The notes below the pieces were generated by a model. That model was not told the origin of the DNA, searched no databases, and saw only the letters and a list, made by a program, of their open reading frames with translations. DNA of 64,000 nucleotides from Methanobrevibacter_A acididurans. Its GTDB lineage: Archaea; Methanobacteriota; Methanobacteria; Methanobacteriales; Methanobacteriaceae. A program made the position numbers and the translations under genes. How positions within the stretch are numbered: position 1 is the stretch's first letter; each line of letters begins with the position of its first letter. Of the stretch, positions 29,569 to 38,312 are shown piece after piece. The DNA is taken from the NCBI RefSeq assembly GCF_046197875.1, contig NZ_CP166991.1, positions 1,426,001 through 1,490,000 of the forward strand. The letters run 5' to 3'.

Positions 29569-30717
29569 ATGGATGATATATTAATGATGCTTCCAGGTCC
29601 AACAAACGTAGCTCCTAGAGTATTAAGAGCTATGTCTCAAACTGTTGTTAACCATAGAGGAGCTAAATTTGGTGAAATATACACAGAAACTACTGAAATG
29701 ATGTCCCAAATGTTTAAAACAGAAAATCAATCATATTTACTTACTGGCTCTGGAACATCTGCTATGGAAGCTGCTATAGCTAATACAGTTAACCCTAAAG
29801 AAAAAATTATAAATGCCACAGGTGGAAAATTTGGAGATCGTTTAAAAGATATTACTACAATTCATGGTATTAATTCCGTGGAAATTCCCGTTGAATGGGG
29901 AGATGTATTAGATCCTAAAATTCTTACAGAAACATTAGATGCTAATGAAGATACAAAAGCTGTAACTGTTATTCACAACGAAACATCTACTGGTGTGCAT
30001 AATCCACTTAAAGAAATTGGAAAAGTAATGAAAAACTATGATGCATTATTAATCGTAGATACTGTCTCTTCACTCGGAGGAGATTATGTAGATGTTGATA
30101 AATATGGAATTGATGTTTGTTTTACTGGTTCCCAAAAATGTTTAGCTGCACCTCCTGGCTTAGCAGCAATCACTTTAAATGATGAAGCATGGAAAGCAAC
30201 TGAAAATGTGGATTCACATACTTATTATTTAAATATGCCAAAATATAAAGCTAAAGGAAACAGTGTACCTCCACAAACCCCATATACTCCTGGTGTTAAT
30301 TCAATTTATGGTTTATTAGAAGCTTTAAAAATGATTGAAGAAGAAGGTTTAGATAATTCTATAGAAAGACATATAAAAGCAGCAGCCGCATCAAGAAAAG
30401 CTGCAAAAGCTTTAGGACTTGAATTATTCCCAAAAAGTGAAAAAATTGCTAGTAATACTGTTACTGCACTTAAAATGCCAGAAGGAATTACAGATAGTGA
30501 TTTAAGAAACACCATAAGAGATAAATATCGTGTTGAAATTGCTGGTGGTCAAGATCATCTTAAAAACCATGTATTCAGAATTGGACATTTAGGTACTATT
30601 TCTTATAAAGAATTAGCTATAACTTACACTGCATTAGGTATGACCTTAAAAGATTTAGGTTTAGATGTAGATACTGGTGCAGGTGCTTCAGCAATAGCTG
30701 AATTTTACTCAGAATAA
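29569..30717 (+). CDS. Class V aminotransferase (alanine-glyoxylate/serine-pyruvate or aspartate type)
   Basis: A 382-residue PLP enzyme with MLPGPTNVAPRVL at the start, GSGTSAMEAAI, DTVSSLGG and the lysine motif TGSQKCLAAPPG. The family covers AGT/SPT of eukaryotes and the archaeal enzyme (M. jannaschii MJ0959) reported to act on aspartate, so substrate is uncertain. It stands alone behind a 257-bp divergent promoter region shared with surE. ATG with GGAGG. Confidence 0.88.
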   Translation: MDDILMMLPGPTNVAPRVLRAMSQTVVNHRGAKFGEIYTETTEMMSQMFKTENQSYLLTGSGTSAMEAAIANTVNPKEKIINATGGKFGDRLKDITTIHGINSVEIPVEWGDVLDPKILTETLDANEDTKAVTVIHNETSTGVHNPLKEIGKVMKNYDALLIVDTVSSLGGDYVDVDKYGIDVCFTGSQKCLAAPPGLAAITLNDEAWKATENVDSHTYYLNMPKYKAKGNSVPPQTPYTPGVNSIYGLLEALKMIEEEGLDNSIERHIKAAAASRKAAKALGLELFPKSEKIASNTVTALKMPEGITDSDLRNTIRDKYRVEIAGGQDHLKNHVFRIGHLGTISYKELAITYTALGMTLKDLGLDVDTGAGASAIAEFYSE

Positions 30718-30745
30718 AATTTTTATAAATTTTATTCTATTTTAA
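30713..30745 (+). terminator. Hairpin overlapping the stop of the aminotransferase gene
   Basis: AATAAAATTT (30713-30722) is exactly complementary to AAATTTTATT (30727-30736) around a TTAT loop; T-rich sequence follows. The TAA stop lies within the left arm. Confidence 0.5.
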
Positions 30746-30957
30746 ATTTTTTTAATTTAATAAATCTATTTTTTTATCATATTAACAACTAAATAAAAAT
30801 ATTAATAACTCTTTTTATATTAATTCAAATTTTTACTGTAATTAAATTGATTTTTTTAAAAAAAAGTAAAATATTTAATTATAATAATAGAATAAATAAA
30901 TATATACTAAAAAATTCAATAACATGTAAATTTTTTAAAAAAAGTAGTTGATTAAAA

Positions 30958-31410
30958 ATGACAGATGAAAATAATATTAAAACAACCGCAGAAGAATTAA
31001 AAAAGCTTTTAGATTCCCAAAATCTTATAGGAAAATATATTGAAACAGAAGATAAATTATTAATTCCTATTATGAAAATGGGATTCAGTGTAGGCGCTGG
31101 AGAAAAATTTGGGCAAGAAGCCGGAGGGAATGCCTCAGGTGCTATTGCAGGAGTTGAACCTGTTTCTATGGTAGTTATTACTAAAGGCGTAGAAGGGATC
31201 GAAGGAATAAGAGTTCTTGATTTAAGTAAAGGTACATCAATTAATAAAGCTATAACAGATTTAGGATTAGTTATAAGTGATGTAATCAAAGATTTAACTA
31301 ATAAAGATAAAACTAAAGTAGTTGATATCAAAGATGCAAACACAGATGAAAAAAATCTTAATGAAGAAAAAAAAGAATCTATTAAAGTTAATTTAGATAA
31401 TCAGAATTAG
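30958..31410 (+). CDS. GerW (YtfJ)-family protein
   Basis: A 150-residue protein with the GerW signature: LIPIMKMGFSVGAG followed by a Gly/Ala-rich GGNASGAIAG and VSMVVITKG. GerW is required for spore germination in Bacillus, but homologs are common in non-spore-formers and archaea, where the role is not known. The next gene encodes a DUF2953 protein, exactly as ytfI lies beside ytfJ in Bacillus (from memory), so the pair travels together. ATG start, modest ribosome site. Confidence 0.8.
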   Translation: MTDENNIKTTAEELKKLLDSQNLIGKYIETEDKLLIPIMKMGFSVGAGEKFGQEAGGNASGAIAGVEPVSMVVITKGVEGIEGIRVLDLSKGTSINKAITDLGLVISDVIKDLTNKDKTKVVDIKDANTDEKNLNEEKKESIKVNLDNQN

Positions 31411-31454
31411 AATAATTCTTAAATTTTATATAAAAATAGTTAAAGGCTGATATT

Positions 31455-32093
31455 TTGATAATACTAACAATAATTCTAATCATATTAGCCATAATCTTAA
31501 TAATAATTTTTTCCTTACTATTTATTAATTTACATATCCAGATAAATTATAAAGTTAAAAACACAGAAATTAATGCTATAATAAGTATAAAAATTCTTAA
31601 ATTAAAAATTTTTAATAAAAGATTTAATAATAAACAAACCCAAAATGAATTATCTACATCAGAAGAACCAGAAAAAAATAAAACAAAAACTCCTTTAAAA
31701 GATAAAATTAATGAAATAAAACCTTTAATTCCATTAATTAAAAATTCTAAAAAAATTTTAATAAATTTTTTAAAAATTATTAGACAATCCATTAAGTTAA
31801 ATAAATTTGAAACACATACTAGTTTAGGTTTATATGACTATGTAGACACTGTAAAAATAGTAGGTTTTTTATCAATGCTAAATATTTTACCAAATTTATC
31901 AAAAAAAGTTTCTATTACCACAGAAGCACTATTCGGAGAAGAAATAATAAAAAGTAATGGTAAAATTTCATTCAAAATTAGATTGTTTAAACCATTTTTA
32001 GGTTTATTAAAATTAATAAGTGATAAAAATATTAGAGAAATTATCAAGAAAATTTATCAAATCAAAAAAGAAAATGACGGAGCAAAAACATGA
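31455..32093 (+). CDS. DUF2953-like membrane-anchored protein
   Basis: A 212-residue protein with one long N-terminal hydrophobic anchor (about 1-27), then INYKVKNTEINAIISIKILKL, a polar lysine-rich linker and a C-terminal domain with GLYDYVDTVKIVGFL and EALFGEEIIKSNGKISFKI. This matches DUF2953, found next to GerW proteins. The start is TTG; no ATG is available before the anchor. It overlaps the next gene by 4 bp (ATGA), so the two are translationally coupled. Confidence 0.68.
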   Translation: MIILTIILIILAIILIIIFSLLFINLHIQINYKVKNTEINAIISIKILKLKIFNKRFNNKQTQNELSTSEEPEKNKTKTPLKDKINEIKPLIPLIKNSKKILINFLKIIRQSIKLNKFETHTSLGLYDYVDTVKIVGFLSMLNILPNLSKKVSITTEALFGEEIIKSNGKISFKIRLFKPFLGLLKLISDKNIREIIKKIYQIKKENDGAKT

Positions 32094-32368
32094 ATTTTGA
32101 TGATTTAATCCAACATCAAAATGAACGATTTTTTGGTAAAAAAAGAACAAATAATCATATTGAAATTTATCCTTATTTTGAAATTGATTTTACAAGTTTT
32201 AATAATAAAATAAATACTGGAAATTTACAAATAATAGCTGTAATATTAATTTATAAAAATTCTAAAAGTTTAGAAAAAGAATTTTATCTACAATTTTTTA
32301 AAAAAGAATATGAAAAATATTATAATGAAATAATTCAAAAATTTGTAAAAGATATATTAAAAAACTGA
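32090..32368 (+). CDS. Hypothetical protein, third gene of the GerW/DUF2953 cassette
   Basis: A soluble 92-residue protein of unknown family with many aromatic and charged residues (EIYPYFEIDFTSF, then FYLQFFKKEYEKYYNEI). It starts within the stop of the DUF2953 gene and ends flush against the convergent ilvB-like gene with no gap. The coupling suggests a role with DUF2953 and GerW. Confidence 0.6.
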   Translation: MNFDDLIQHQNERFFGKKRTNNHIEIYPYFEIDFTSFNNKINTGNLQIIAVILIYKNSKSLEKEFYLQFFKKEYEKYYNEIIQKFVKDILKN

Positions 32369-33967
32369 TTAATCATACACTGGAAGAGGAATATTTTCTT
32401 CACGAACTATGATCTCCACTACAAAAGGTTCATTAGAATCCATAACTTTACTAATAGCATTATTTAATTCTTCTTTTGTATGGACTTTTAAAGTATTTAT
32501 CCCATAACCTTTAGCTATTTGAGTGAAATTTGGATTTTTTAAATTTATTTGGTAAGAATCCATTCCATAAAGTTCTTCCCATTGCCGAATAATTCCTAAT
32601 TGTGAATTATTCATAATAAAAATTCCTATATTTAAATTATTTTCTTTTATTGTGGCTAATTCTTGAATATTCATTTGGAAGTCACCGTCACCGTTAATTG
32701 CTAAAACTTTTTCTGAAGGGTTAGCTAAAGCAACTCCAATTGAAGCTGGCACACTATAGCCCATTGGGCCAAATCCTCCTGAAAATATAAATTTACCAGG
32801 ATTAGAAGCTTTTGTTAATAAAAGAGTCCAGGTTGTGTGTGTTCCTGCATCACTTACTATAATACTATCTTTTCGATTAGTTAATATTTTATAAATTGCA
32901 TATGGTGTTCTTAAAGGTGTTGAATCATCTTCAGTACCTTCAACAATAGTTTTTACTTGATTACTATAAATTTTTCTTAACCATTTAGAATCTTTTTGAA
33001 AATCATCAATTAATAAATCATTGAGAACTTTTTTAACATCCCCATATAAACATATATCACCTTTAAGTTTAGTTTTATTAATATTAATATCAATGATTTT
33101 AGATTTGAATTCTTTAAAGTCTTTAACTCTAGCTAAAGTTCTGTCTGATAATTTAGCCCCTAAAACAAGTATCAAATCAGAATTTTCAAATGCATAATTT
33201 GCTAAAGGTGTGCCTCTAATTCCAACTATCCCTAAGTTTAATTTTTCAAATTCACTAATAATTCCTTTTGAATGATAAGTAGTGACAATTGGTATATTAT
33301 TTTTATTTACAAAATCTTTTAATTCATTAGTAGCATTTCCCCAGAATATCCCATTTCCTGCAAGTATTAAAGGTTTTTTACTCTCTTTTAATTTATCAAC
33401 AATTTGAGACATTGCAGAGTATCTATAATTTTGTACTAAATTAACTTCCCTATCGATAATATTTCCAATATTTTCATCCATTAATACATTTTTTGCTAAA
33501 TTAATGTGAACAGGTCCTCTAGGTTCATTTTTAAGAATGTTTAATGCTTCTTTTAAATTAATTATTGCATTTTTTCCATTAGAAGGATAAAAACTTCTAA
33601 TAGTTATATTTTTAAAGATTTCGTTTATTTTCATTGATTGAAAGTTATCTTTACCTTGATTAGAATAAATATTGTCACCTGTAATTACTAACATAGGGAC
33701 AGAATCTTTAAATGCAGTAGTAACACCCATCACTAAATTCATAGCTCCAGGACCTGCTGTTGACATACAAACTCCAAATTTTCCTGAAGATCTAGCGTAT
33801 CCATCTGCAGCATGTGCTGCACCTTGTTCATGTCGAGTTAAAATATGTTCTATTAAAGAATCTTTTAATGCTGCATACATTGAAATAATTTGTTCACCAG
33901 GATGACCAAATATGTATTTTACATTATTATTTTCTAAAATTTTAACTAAGGCTTCAGCAGTGTTCAT
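32369..33967 (-). CDS. ilvB: IlvB-like thiamine-diphosphate enzyme (acetolactate synthase large subunit family)
   Basis: A 532-residue ThDP enzyme: GHPGEQ and the catalytic Glu 47 in TRHEQGAAH, GPGAMN, GDNIYSNQG, and the ThDP/Mg motif GDGDFQMN ending in NN. It resembles acetolactate synthase, but no ilvN small subunit is beside it and it stands apart from branched-chain genes, so it may be a paralog with another 2-oxoacid substrate. The ATG at 33967 (GGAG 8 bases upstream) replaces a TTG five codons earlier that would overlap that site. Confidence 0.82.
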   Translation of the reverse strand: MNTAEALVKILENNNVKYIFGHPGEQIISMYAALKDSLIEHILTRHEQGAAHAADGYARSSGKFGVCMSTAGPGAMNLVMGVTTAFKDSVPMLVITGDNIYSNQGKDNFQSMKINEIFKNITIRSFYPSNGKNAIINLKEALNILKNEPRGPVHINLAKNVLMDENIGNIIDREVNLVQNYRYSAMSQIVDKLKESKKPLILAGNGIFWGNATNELKDFVNKNNIPIVTTYHSKGIISEFEKLNLGIVGIRGTPLANYAFENSDLILVLGAKLSDRTLARVKDFKEFKSKIIDININKTKLKGDICLYGDVKKVLNDLLIDDFQKDSKWLRKIYSNQVKTIVEGTEDDSTPLRTPYAIYKILTNRKDSIIVSDAGTHTTWTLLLTKASNPGKFIFSGGFGPMGYSVPASIGVALANPSEKVLAINGDGDFQMNIQELATIKENNLNIGIFIMNNSQLGIIRQWEELYGMDSYQINLKNPNFTQIAKGYGINTLKVHTKEELNNAISKVMDSNEPFVVEIIVREENIPLPVYD

Positions 33968-33988
33968 TATCTTTATCTCCAAAATTAA

Positions 33989-34441
33989 TTATTTTTCTTG
34001 GTAAAAACCATTATATTCTCCAGACCCTTTTACTGGAAATATTACAGCTTGTGCTATTCTATCTCCCTTTTTTAGTTTATATTCAAAATCTCCGTGATTA
34101 ACTATTAAGAATGTTAATGTTCCATAAAATCCAGGATCACCTACTGCAGTCTGTACAGATACAAATGATCTTAATAAGGTAGATCTTGGTAAATATAACA
34201 TTGAATATCCTTTAGGTATTTTAATTTTTTTATCAATTGTGGCTAAATAAGCAGTGTGAGGTTTCAGTGTGTAAATTGGACCTTTTAATGATTGTATTTT
34301 AGGTATATTTTTTTCATTATCAATTAATGAACCTTCTGATTTTTGAATTAATATTTCATCAAGAGCAAGGTCTATACCTGAAGGTTGTATTGAATCTGAA
34401 AATTCCGGAAATAATTTTATAAGTTCTTCTTCTCCCATCAT
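33989..34441 (-). CDS. dut: dUTPase/dCTP deaminase-family protein
   Basis: A 150-residue beta-barrel nucleotidase. QPSGIDLAL, PRSTLLR, GDPGFYGTL and RIAQAVIFPV are the shared motifs of trimeric dUTPases and dCTP deaminases; the C-terminal GSGEYNGFYQEK is the flexible arm. At this length it is nearer archaeal dUTPase than the roughly 200-residue bifunctional DCD-DUT, but sequence alone does not separate them. ATG after GTGATTATTT. A 17-bp palindrome lies 65 bp upstream. Confidence 0.8.
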   Translation of the reverse strand: MMGEEELIKLFPEFSDSIQPSGIDLALDEILIQKSEGSLIDNEKNIPKIQSLKGPIYTLKPHTAYLATIDKKIKIPKGYSMLYLPRSTLLRSFVSVQTAVGDPGFYGTLTFLIVNHGDFEYKLKKGDRIAQAVIFPVKGSGEYNGFYQEK

Positions 34442-34756
34442 AAATAATCACATATATTTTAAATTAAATTATATAGTTAATAAAAATTTCAATTATTAAA
34501 ATAATTCATGTATATTACATGATAGATTTCAAGGAAGTTATGAAAAATATCATGAAAATTTTAATTAATTATTATAATTATATGATTTAAAAGGTTTAAA
34601 AATTTATACATTTTTATCTAATATTTAGTTTTAGAAAACTATATTTAATAATTTAAATTAATTAAAAATTAAAATTATTATTAAGAAAAAAGAATAAAAT
34701 ATATTAATTTTAAAAAAATAGAAAAAATAAAATTATAAAATAAAAATGAAAAATTT
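34442..34756. other. AT-rich gap upstream of dut / downstream of capA-like gene
   Basis: 315 bp with the dut promoter on the minus strand (TATA-like ACTATATAAT near 34469-34478) and a palindrome at 34506-34522. A 16-codon reading frame at 34540-34590 on the plus strand has AAGGA before its ATG but nothing more supports it. Confidence 0.4.
34506..34522. promoter_or_regulatory. 17-bp palindrome upstream of dut
   Basis: TCATGTA-TAT-TACATGA is perfectly palindromic outside its 3-base centre. It lies about 30 bp upstream of the probable dut TATA box, a place for an activator or repressor. Function is inference. Confidence 0.45.
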
Positions 34757-35848
34757 TTAATTATTTTCATTAGTTAAATTATAAACCAGTACACCAGTAC
34801 CGTTAGAAGTAATATTTATATCGTTACATTGAGGTTGTAACTCTTTAAGTAATGTTTGACCATCAGATGGACTCATAAAGTGAGGAAGATAATTAATAAT
34901 ATCTATTGGATACATTGTAACTTCTGCAGTATTATTTACTAATTGGATATTAACAAAATATGCTCTATGAGTATTTGAGTTACTTTGATCAAATATAAAG
35001 TTACCTAAATTATAAAATATAGGTTTATCTTTATAAATTTCTACTCCTTGAGTTACATGTGTATGTGATCCTAAAACAATATCTGCACCATTATCAATAC
35101 ATTGATGAGAAATATTTACTTGTTCTTCATTTGGTGTTCTGCTATACTCATTTCCGTAGTGCATAAAAATAATTACATAATCTGAACCATTTTCTTTAGC
35201 TGATTTTATTTCTTGGGCAGCTAATGTTTCATTATATGCTGAGTAACCTGAAGAATTATTTGTAGCTTTTGGCATAACCTCTTGACTGTATTCCTTAAAA
35301 TTATCAGAATCCATATAATTAAGAATGGTTATTGTTCTCCCATTTGTATGAATAGTTGCAGGAGCTGAAGCATTTGCTAAATTGTTTCCTGCACCTATAT
35401 GAGTAATATTTGCTTGATTTAGAGTATTGATAGTATCATTCATTCCAGCAATCCCATAATCAAAAGCATGATTATTAGCTAAAGCACAGACCGTGTTATT
35501 TGAACCTTTAACAAGTGGAACATATTCAGGACTACATTTTAAAGGAACATCACCCTTAACAGCTGATCCAGAGTTAGTGGCGGGATTTTCAAAATTAACT
35601 AATAAAATATTAGAGGAGTTAATTACTGATGAAACAAATCGATAAGGACTTTCACCTGAACTTAAAACACTTGGCATTTTACGACCAAATAGGACATCTC
35701 CAGTTACAGTAATAGAAACATCACCCCCAGGTTGTAAAGAATTTTCTCCTAAAATTACATTACTTGGCAAATAAGAAAAAACAAACGCAACCCCTGAAAC
35801 TATTATTAAGATAATTATTAATGTTGCAAAAAAATATTTTTTATTCAT
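34757..35848 (-). CDS. CapA-family (PGA_cap) extracellular metallophosphoesterase-like protein
   Basis: A 363-residue protein with an N-terminal signal/anchor (residues 6-26), then the CapA fold: TGDVLFGRK, NFENPAT, ANNHAFDYG, FMHYGNEY and GSHTHVTQG, all metal or phosphate motifs of the calcineurin-like superfamily. Bacterial CapA helps make poly-gamma-glutamate; in methanogens a wall or polysaccharide role is possible. Several N-X-S/T sequons suggest it is glycosylated outside the cell. It ends the ftsY-linked minus strand group but the 25-bp gap to ftsY makes co-transcription possible. Confidence 0.82.
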   Translation of the reverse strand: MNKKYFFATLIIILIIVSGVAFVFSYLPSNVILGENSLQPGGDVSITVTGDVLFGRKMPSVLSSGESPYRFVSSVINSSNILLVNFENPATNSGSAVKGDVPLKCSPEYVPLVKGSNNTVCALANNHAFDYGIAGMNDTINTLNQANITHIGAGNNLANASAPATIHTNGRTITILNYMDSDNFKEYSQEVMPKATNNSSGYSAYNETLAAQEIKSAKENGSDYVIIFMHYGNEYSRTPNEEQVNISHQCIDNGADIVLGSHTHVTQGVEIYKDKPIFYNLGNFIFDQSNSNTHRAYFVNIQLVNNTAEVTMYPIDIINYLPHFMSPSDGQTLLKELQPQCNDINITSNGTGVLVYNLTNENN

Positions 35849-35873
35849 TTAAACCCCTTATTAAATTTAATTT

Positions 35874-37376
35874 TTATGATTCCGCAAATAATTGATTTAA
35901 CATCCAATCTGCATCATATTCAATAATATCATCATAACCTTGACCCATACCTAAAAACATGATAGGTTTCTTAATAACATATCCAATGGATAGTGAAGCC
36001 CCACCTTTAGCATCCGCATCAGCTTTAGTTAATATTACACCATCAATATCTATTGCATCATTAAATTTAGTTGCTTGTTCTGTAGCATCATTACCTGTTA
36101 ATGCATCACCTACAAATATAACTAAATCAGGTTTTGCAACTCTTTTAATTTTTTTCATTTCATCCATAAGATTGGTGTTTGTTTGCATTCTACCTGCAGT
36201 GTCAATTAGCACTAATTCTTTATTATGTGCTTTTGCATGAGCAACTGCATCAAATGCTACTGCTGCAGGATCTGAACCTTTTTCATGTTTAATAATTTTA
36301 ACTCCTACATTATTTGCATGATAAGTAACTTGTTCTATTGCCCCTGCACGAAATGTATCTGAAGCAGCAATTACTGGAGTATATCCTTTTTTAAGGTAAT
36401 AACTAGATAATTTTCCTATAGTGGTTGTTTTACCAGTCCCATTTATACCTACAAACATAACAACTAAAGGTTCACCTTCTTTCTTCTTCATTTCAATCAT
36501 TTCTGTAAAAGATTTTCCTTTAATATCAATTATTTTTGATACAGCATTTTTAAGAGCATCATAAGTATATTCTTCTATATCACTGCTTCTTTTAATTTTT
36601 TGACCAATTAAATCATCTTTTACAGAATCAACTACAGTACTGGCAACATCCATTGCAACATCCCCTTCTAGTAATGACATTTCTAGTTCGAAGAGAATAT
36701 CTTCAACATCATTTTCAGATAAAGTTTTTTCTTTAATAAATGAAAAAAATCCACCCTTCCCTTTTCTAGAATCTTCATTAGTTTCAGGTTCTTTATCCTT
36801 AGAACCACGTCTAAAAGAAGAAAAAAATCCAGATTTCTCATTATCCCCAGAATCAACAACTTCAACATCATCAGAATCAGAACCATCAGATAAAGATTCA
36901 AAACCATCATCAACACTAGAACTCACTTCATCAGACACATCATCTTTATCCTCAGAATCAACATCCTCTTTAGAACCACGTCTAAAAGAAGAAAAAAATC
37001 CAGATTTCTCATTATCTTTACTTTGAGATGATAAGTCTGAACAATCATCATCATTTTCGCTTATAATGTCTTCATTGTCTGATTCATTTTTGTTTTTAGA
37101 ATCTCGTTTAAAAGAAGAAAAAAATCCAGATTTCTCATTATCTTCTAAGTCAGAATCTTCAACATCCTGAGAATCAGAACCATCAGACACACCATCAACA
37201 TCAGATAAAGATTCAAAACCATCATCAACACTAGAACTCACTTCATCAGACACATCTGTTATTATGTCTTCAGTTTCTTTAGATTCAATATTATCTTCTT
37301 CTTCAGCTTCATTTTCAAGTTTTTTAGTTAATTTCCCACTTGTTTCTGAAAATTTCTTTCTTAATGATTCAAACAA
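35874..37376 (-). CDS. ftsY: SRP receptor FtsY with repeat-bearing acidic N-terminus
   Basis: A 500-residue GTPase docking SRP-bound ribosomes to the membrane. The NG domain starts near 205, with GINGTGKTTT (about 310), DTAGRMQTN and TKADADAKGG. The first 205 residues are acidic and contain NEKSGFFSSF[KR]R[DG]SK three times (80-94, 122-136, 179-193), a degenerate fourth FFSFIKEK at 210-217, and DVSDEVSSSVDDGFESLSD twice (41-59, 146-164). The FF/basic units resemble a membrane-binding amphipathic segment. TTG start with AAGGT. It ends the cluster of prefoldin and ribosomal genes. Confidence 0.95.
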   Translation of the reverse strand: MFESLRKKFSETSGKLTKKLENEAEEEDNIESKETEDIITDVSDEVSSSVDDGFESLSDVDGVSDGSDSQDVEDSDLEDNEKSGFFSSFKRDSKNKNESDNEDIISENDDDCSDLSSQSKDNEKSGFFSSFRRGSKEDVDSEDKDDVSDEVSSSVDDGFESLSDGSDSDDVEVVDSGDNEKSGFFSSFRRGSKDKEPETNEDSRKGKGGFFSFIKEKTLSENDVEDILFELEMSLLEGDVAMDVASTVVDSVKDDLIGQKIKRSSDIEEYTYDALKNAVSKIIDIKGKSFTEMIEMKKKEGEPLVVMFVGINGTGKTTTIGKLSSYYLKKGYTPVIAASDTFRAGAIEQVTYHANNVGVKIIKHEKGSDPAAVAFDAVAHAKAHNKELVLIDTAGRMQTNTNLMDEMKKIKRVAKPDLVIFVGDALTGNDATEQATKFNDAIDIDGVILTKADADAKGGASLSIGYVIKKPIMFLGMGQGYDDIIEYDADWMLNQLFAES

Positions 37377-37473
37377 GTTATTACCTTCCTTTTTATAATA
37401 TAATTATCTTAAAAATCATTTATTAATTAAATTTTATGTTTTTTAAATTTAATAAACTTAATTAAAAAAAAGT

Positions 37474-37500
37474 TAAAAAAATGCCTAAAATTTATTTAGG
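37474..37500 (-). terminator. Hairpin and T-run after pfdA
   Basis: On the minus strand CCTAAA...TTTAGG (37484-37500) forms a 6-bp stem with a 5-base loop and is followed by seven T residues. It lies between pfdA and ftsY. Confidence 0.5.
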
Positions 37501-37535
37501 TAAAAATAGTAAAAATAGTAAAAATAGTAAAAATT
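37500..37535. repeat. Four tandem 9-bp units between pfdA and ftsY
   Basis: GTAAAAATA is repeated at 37500, 37509, 37518 and 37527 with the last unit ending TT. It sits next to the pfdA terminator hairpin. A short slippage-prone tract; no function evident. Confidence 0.7.
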
Positions 37536-37574
37536 ATCAATAAAACATTTAATAAATAAAAAAAGTTAAAAGTA

Positions 37575-38003
37575 TTAATGTTGTTTAGATTGTTGAACTT
37601 TCAACATTAATTGTTCAGCTTGTGGAGAAAGTTGAGAAACAACATCAGAAATTTGTTGAAGATTATTATATAAATTAGCAAGATTATCTTCTAATTGCTT
37701 TTTTTGTGATTCTGCCGTATTTTTAGCTTCTTCATAATTTTTTACAACAGCAACTCCTGCACCAATACTCATAACAATTTTACCATCGTTTTTAATATCA
37801 GCATTCATAAAAGAACCAGCACCAACAGGTACTAAAGCTTCTACAGTTTTCTTTTCTTTCATATCATCAATAGTAGATTCTAAAGTATTAACTTCAGCAA
37901 TTGTTTGTTGAACATTAGCAACTTCTTGTTGTAATAATTCAGATTGTTCTTTATACATATTGATTTCATTTACAATTTGTTCTAATTTTTGCTGATCTTC
38001 CAT
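37575..38003 (-). CDS. pfdA: Prefoldin alpha subunit
   Basis: A 142-residue protein made of two long coiled coils (about 1-45 and 90-140) joined by a beta region (ALVPVGAGSFMNADI), typical of the alpha subunit with its two beta hairpins. The hexameric alpha2-beta4 jellyfish hands unfolded proteins to the thermosome. The ATG at 38003 is preferred since the earlier GTG forms part of its GGTG ribosome site. It is 19 bp downstream of LX. Confidence 0.92.
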   Translation of the reverse strand: MEDQQKLEQIVNEINMYKEQSELLQQEVANVQQTIAEVNTLESTIDDMKEKKTVEALVPVGAGSFMNADIKNDGKIVMSIGAGVAVVKNYEEAKNTAESQKKQLEDNLANLYNNLQQISDVVSQLSPQAEQLMLKVQQSKQH

Positions 38004-38022
38004 TAAAAACACCTTTTATCAA

Positions 38023-38247
38023 TTATAATATAGCTTTTAAAACAGGATCTACTACTTCATCAGCACTAATTTCAGTAATATCTTCTATTTTAACTTGTTT
38101 TCTGTTTAAACTATGTTTACTTCCAAAAATGGAATAAATTTTTTCATAAATATCTTCTTCTTTGAAAGCCTTTATTTCTTTAGTAAATTTTTGGACTTCT
38201 TCACCAAGAACAAATTTACCTTTAATTCTATATATTTTTGTTTGCAT
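38023..38247 (-). CDS. rplX: 50S ribosomal protein LX (eL20 N-terminal domain homolog)
   Basis: A 74-residue protein starting MQTKIYRIKGKFVLG, with the FTKEIKAFKEEDIYEKIYS segment and SKHSLNRKQVKI, typical of archaeal LX (L18a/L20e). It lies between aIF6 and prefoldin alpha in the order known from other Methanobacteriales. ATG with GAGGGATTATTA. Confidence 0.92.
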   Translation of the reverse strand: MQTKIYRIKGKFVLGEEVQKFTKEIKAFKEEDIYEKIYSIFGSKHSLNRKQVKIEDITEISADEVVDPVLKAIL

Positions 38248-38312
38248 TAATAATCCCTCATAAAATGAATACTATTTAATTCATTATCTATTTAATTTGA
38301 ATATAAAAATTT

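Noticed and set aside
34540..34590. 16-codon ORF with AAGGA upstream
   Set aside because: Too short and AT-rich; no conservation evidence.
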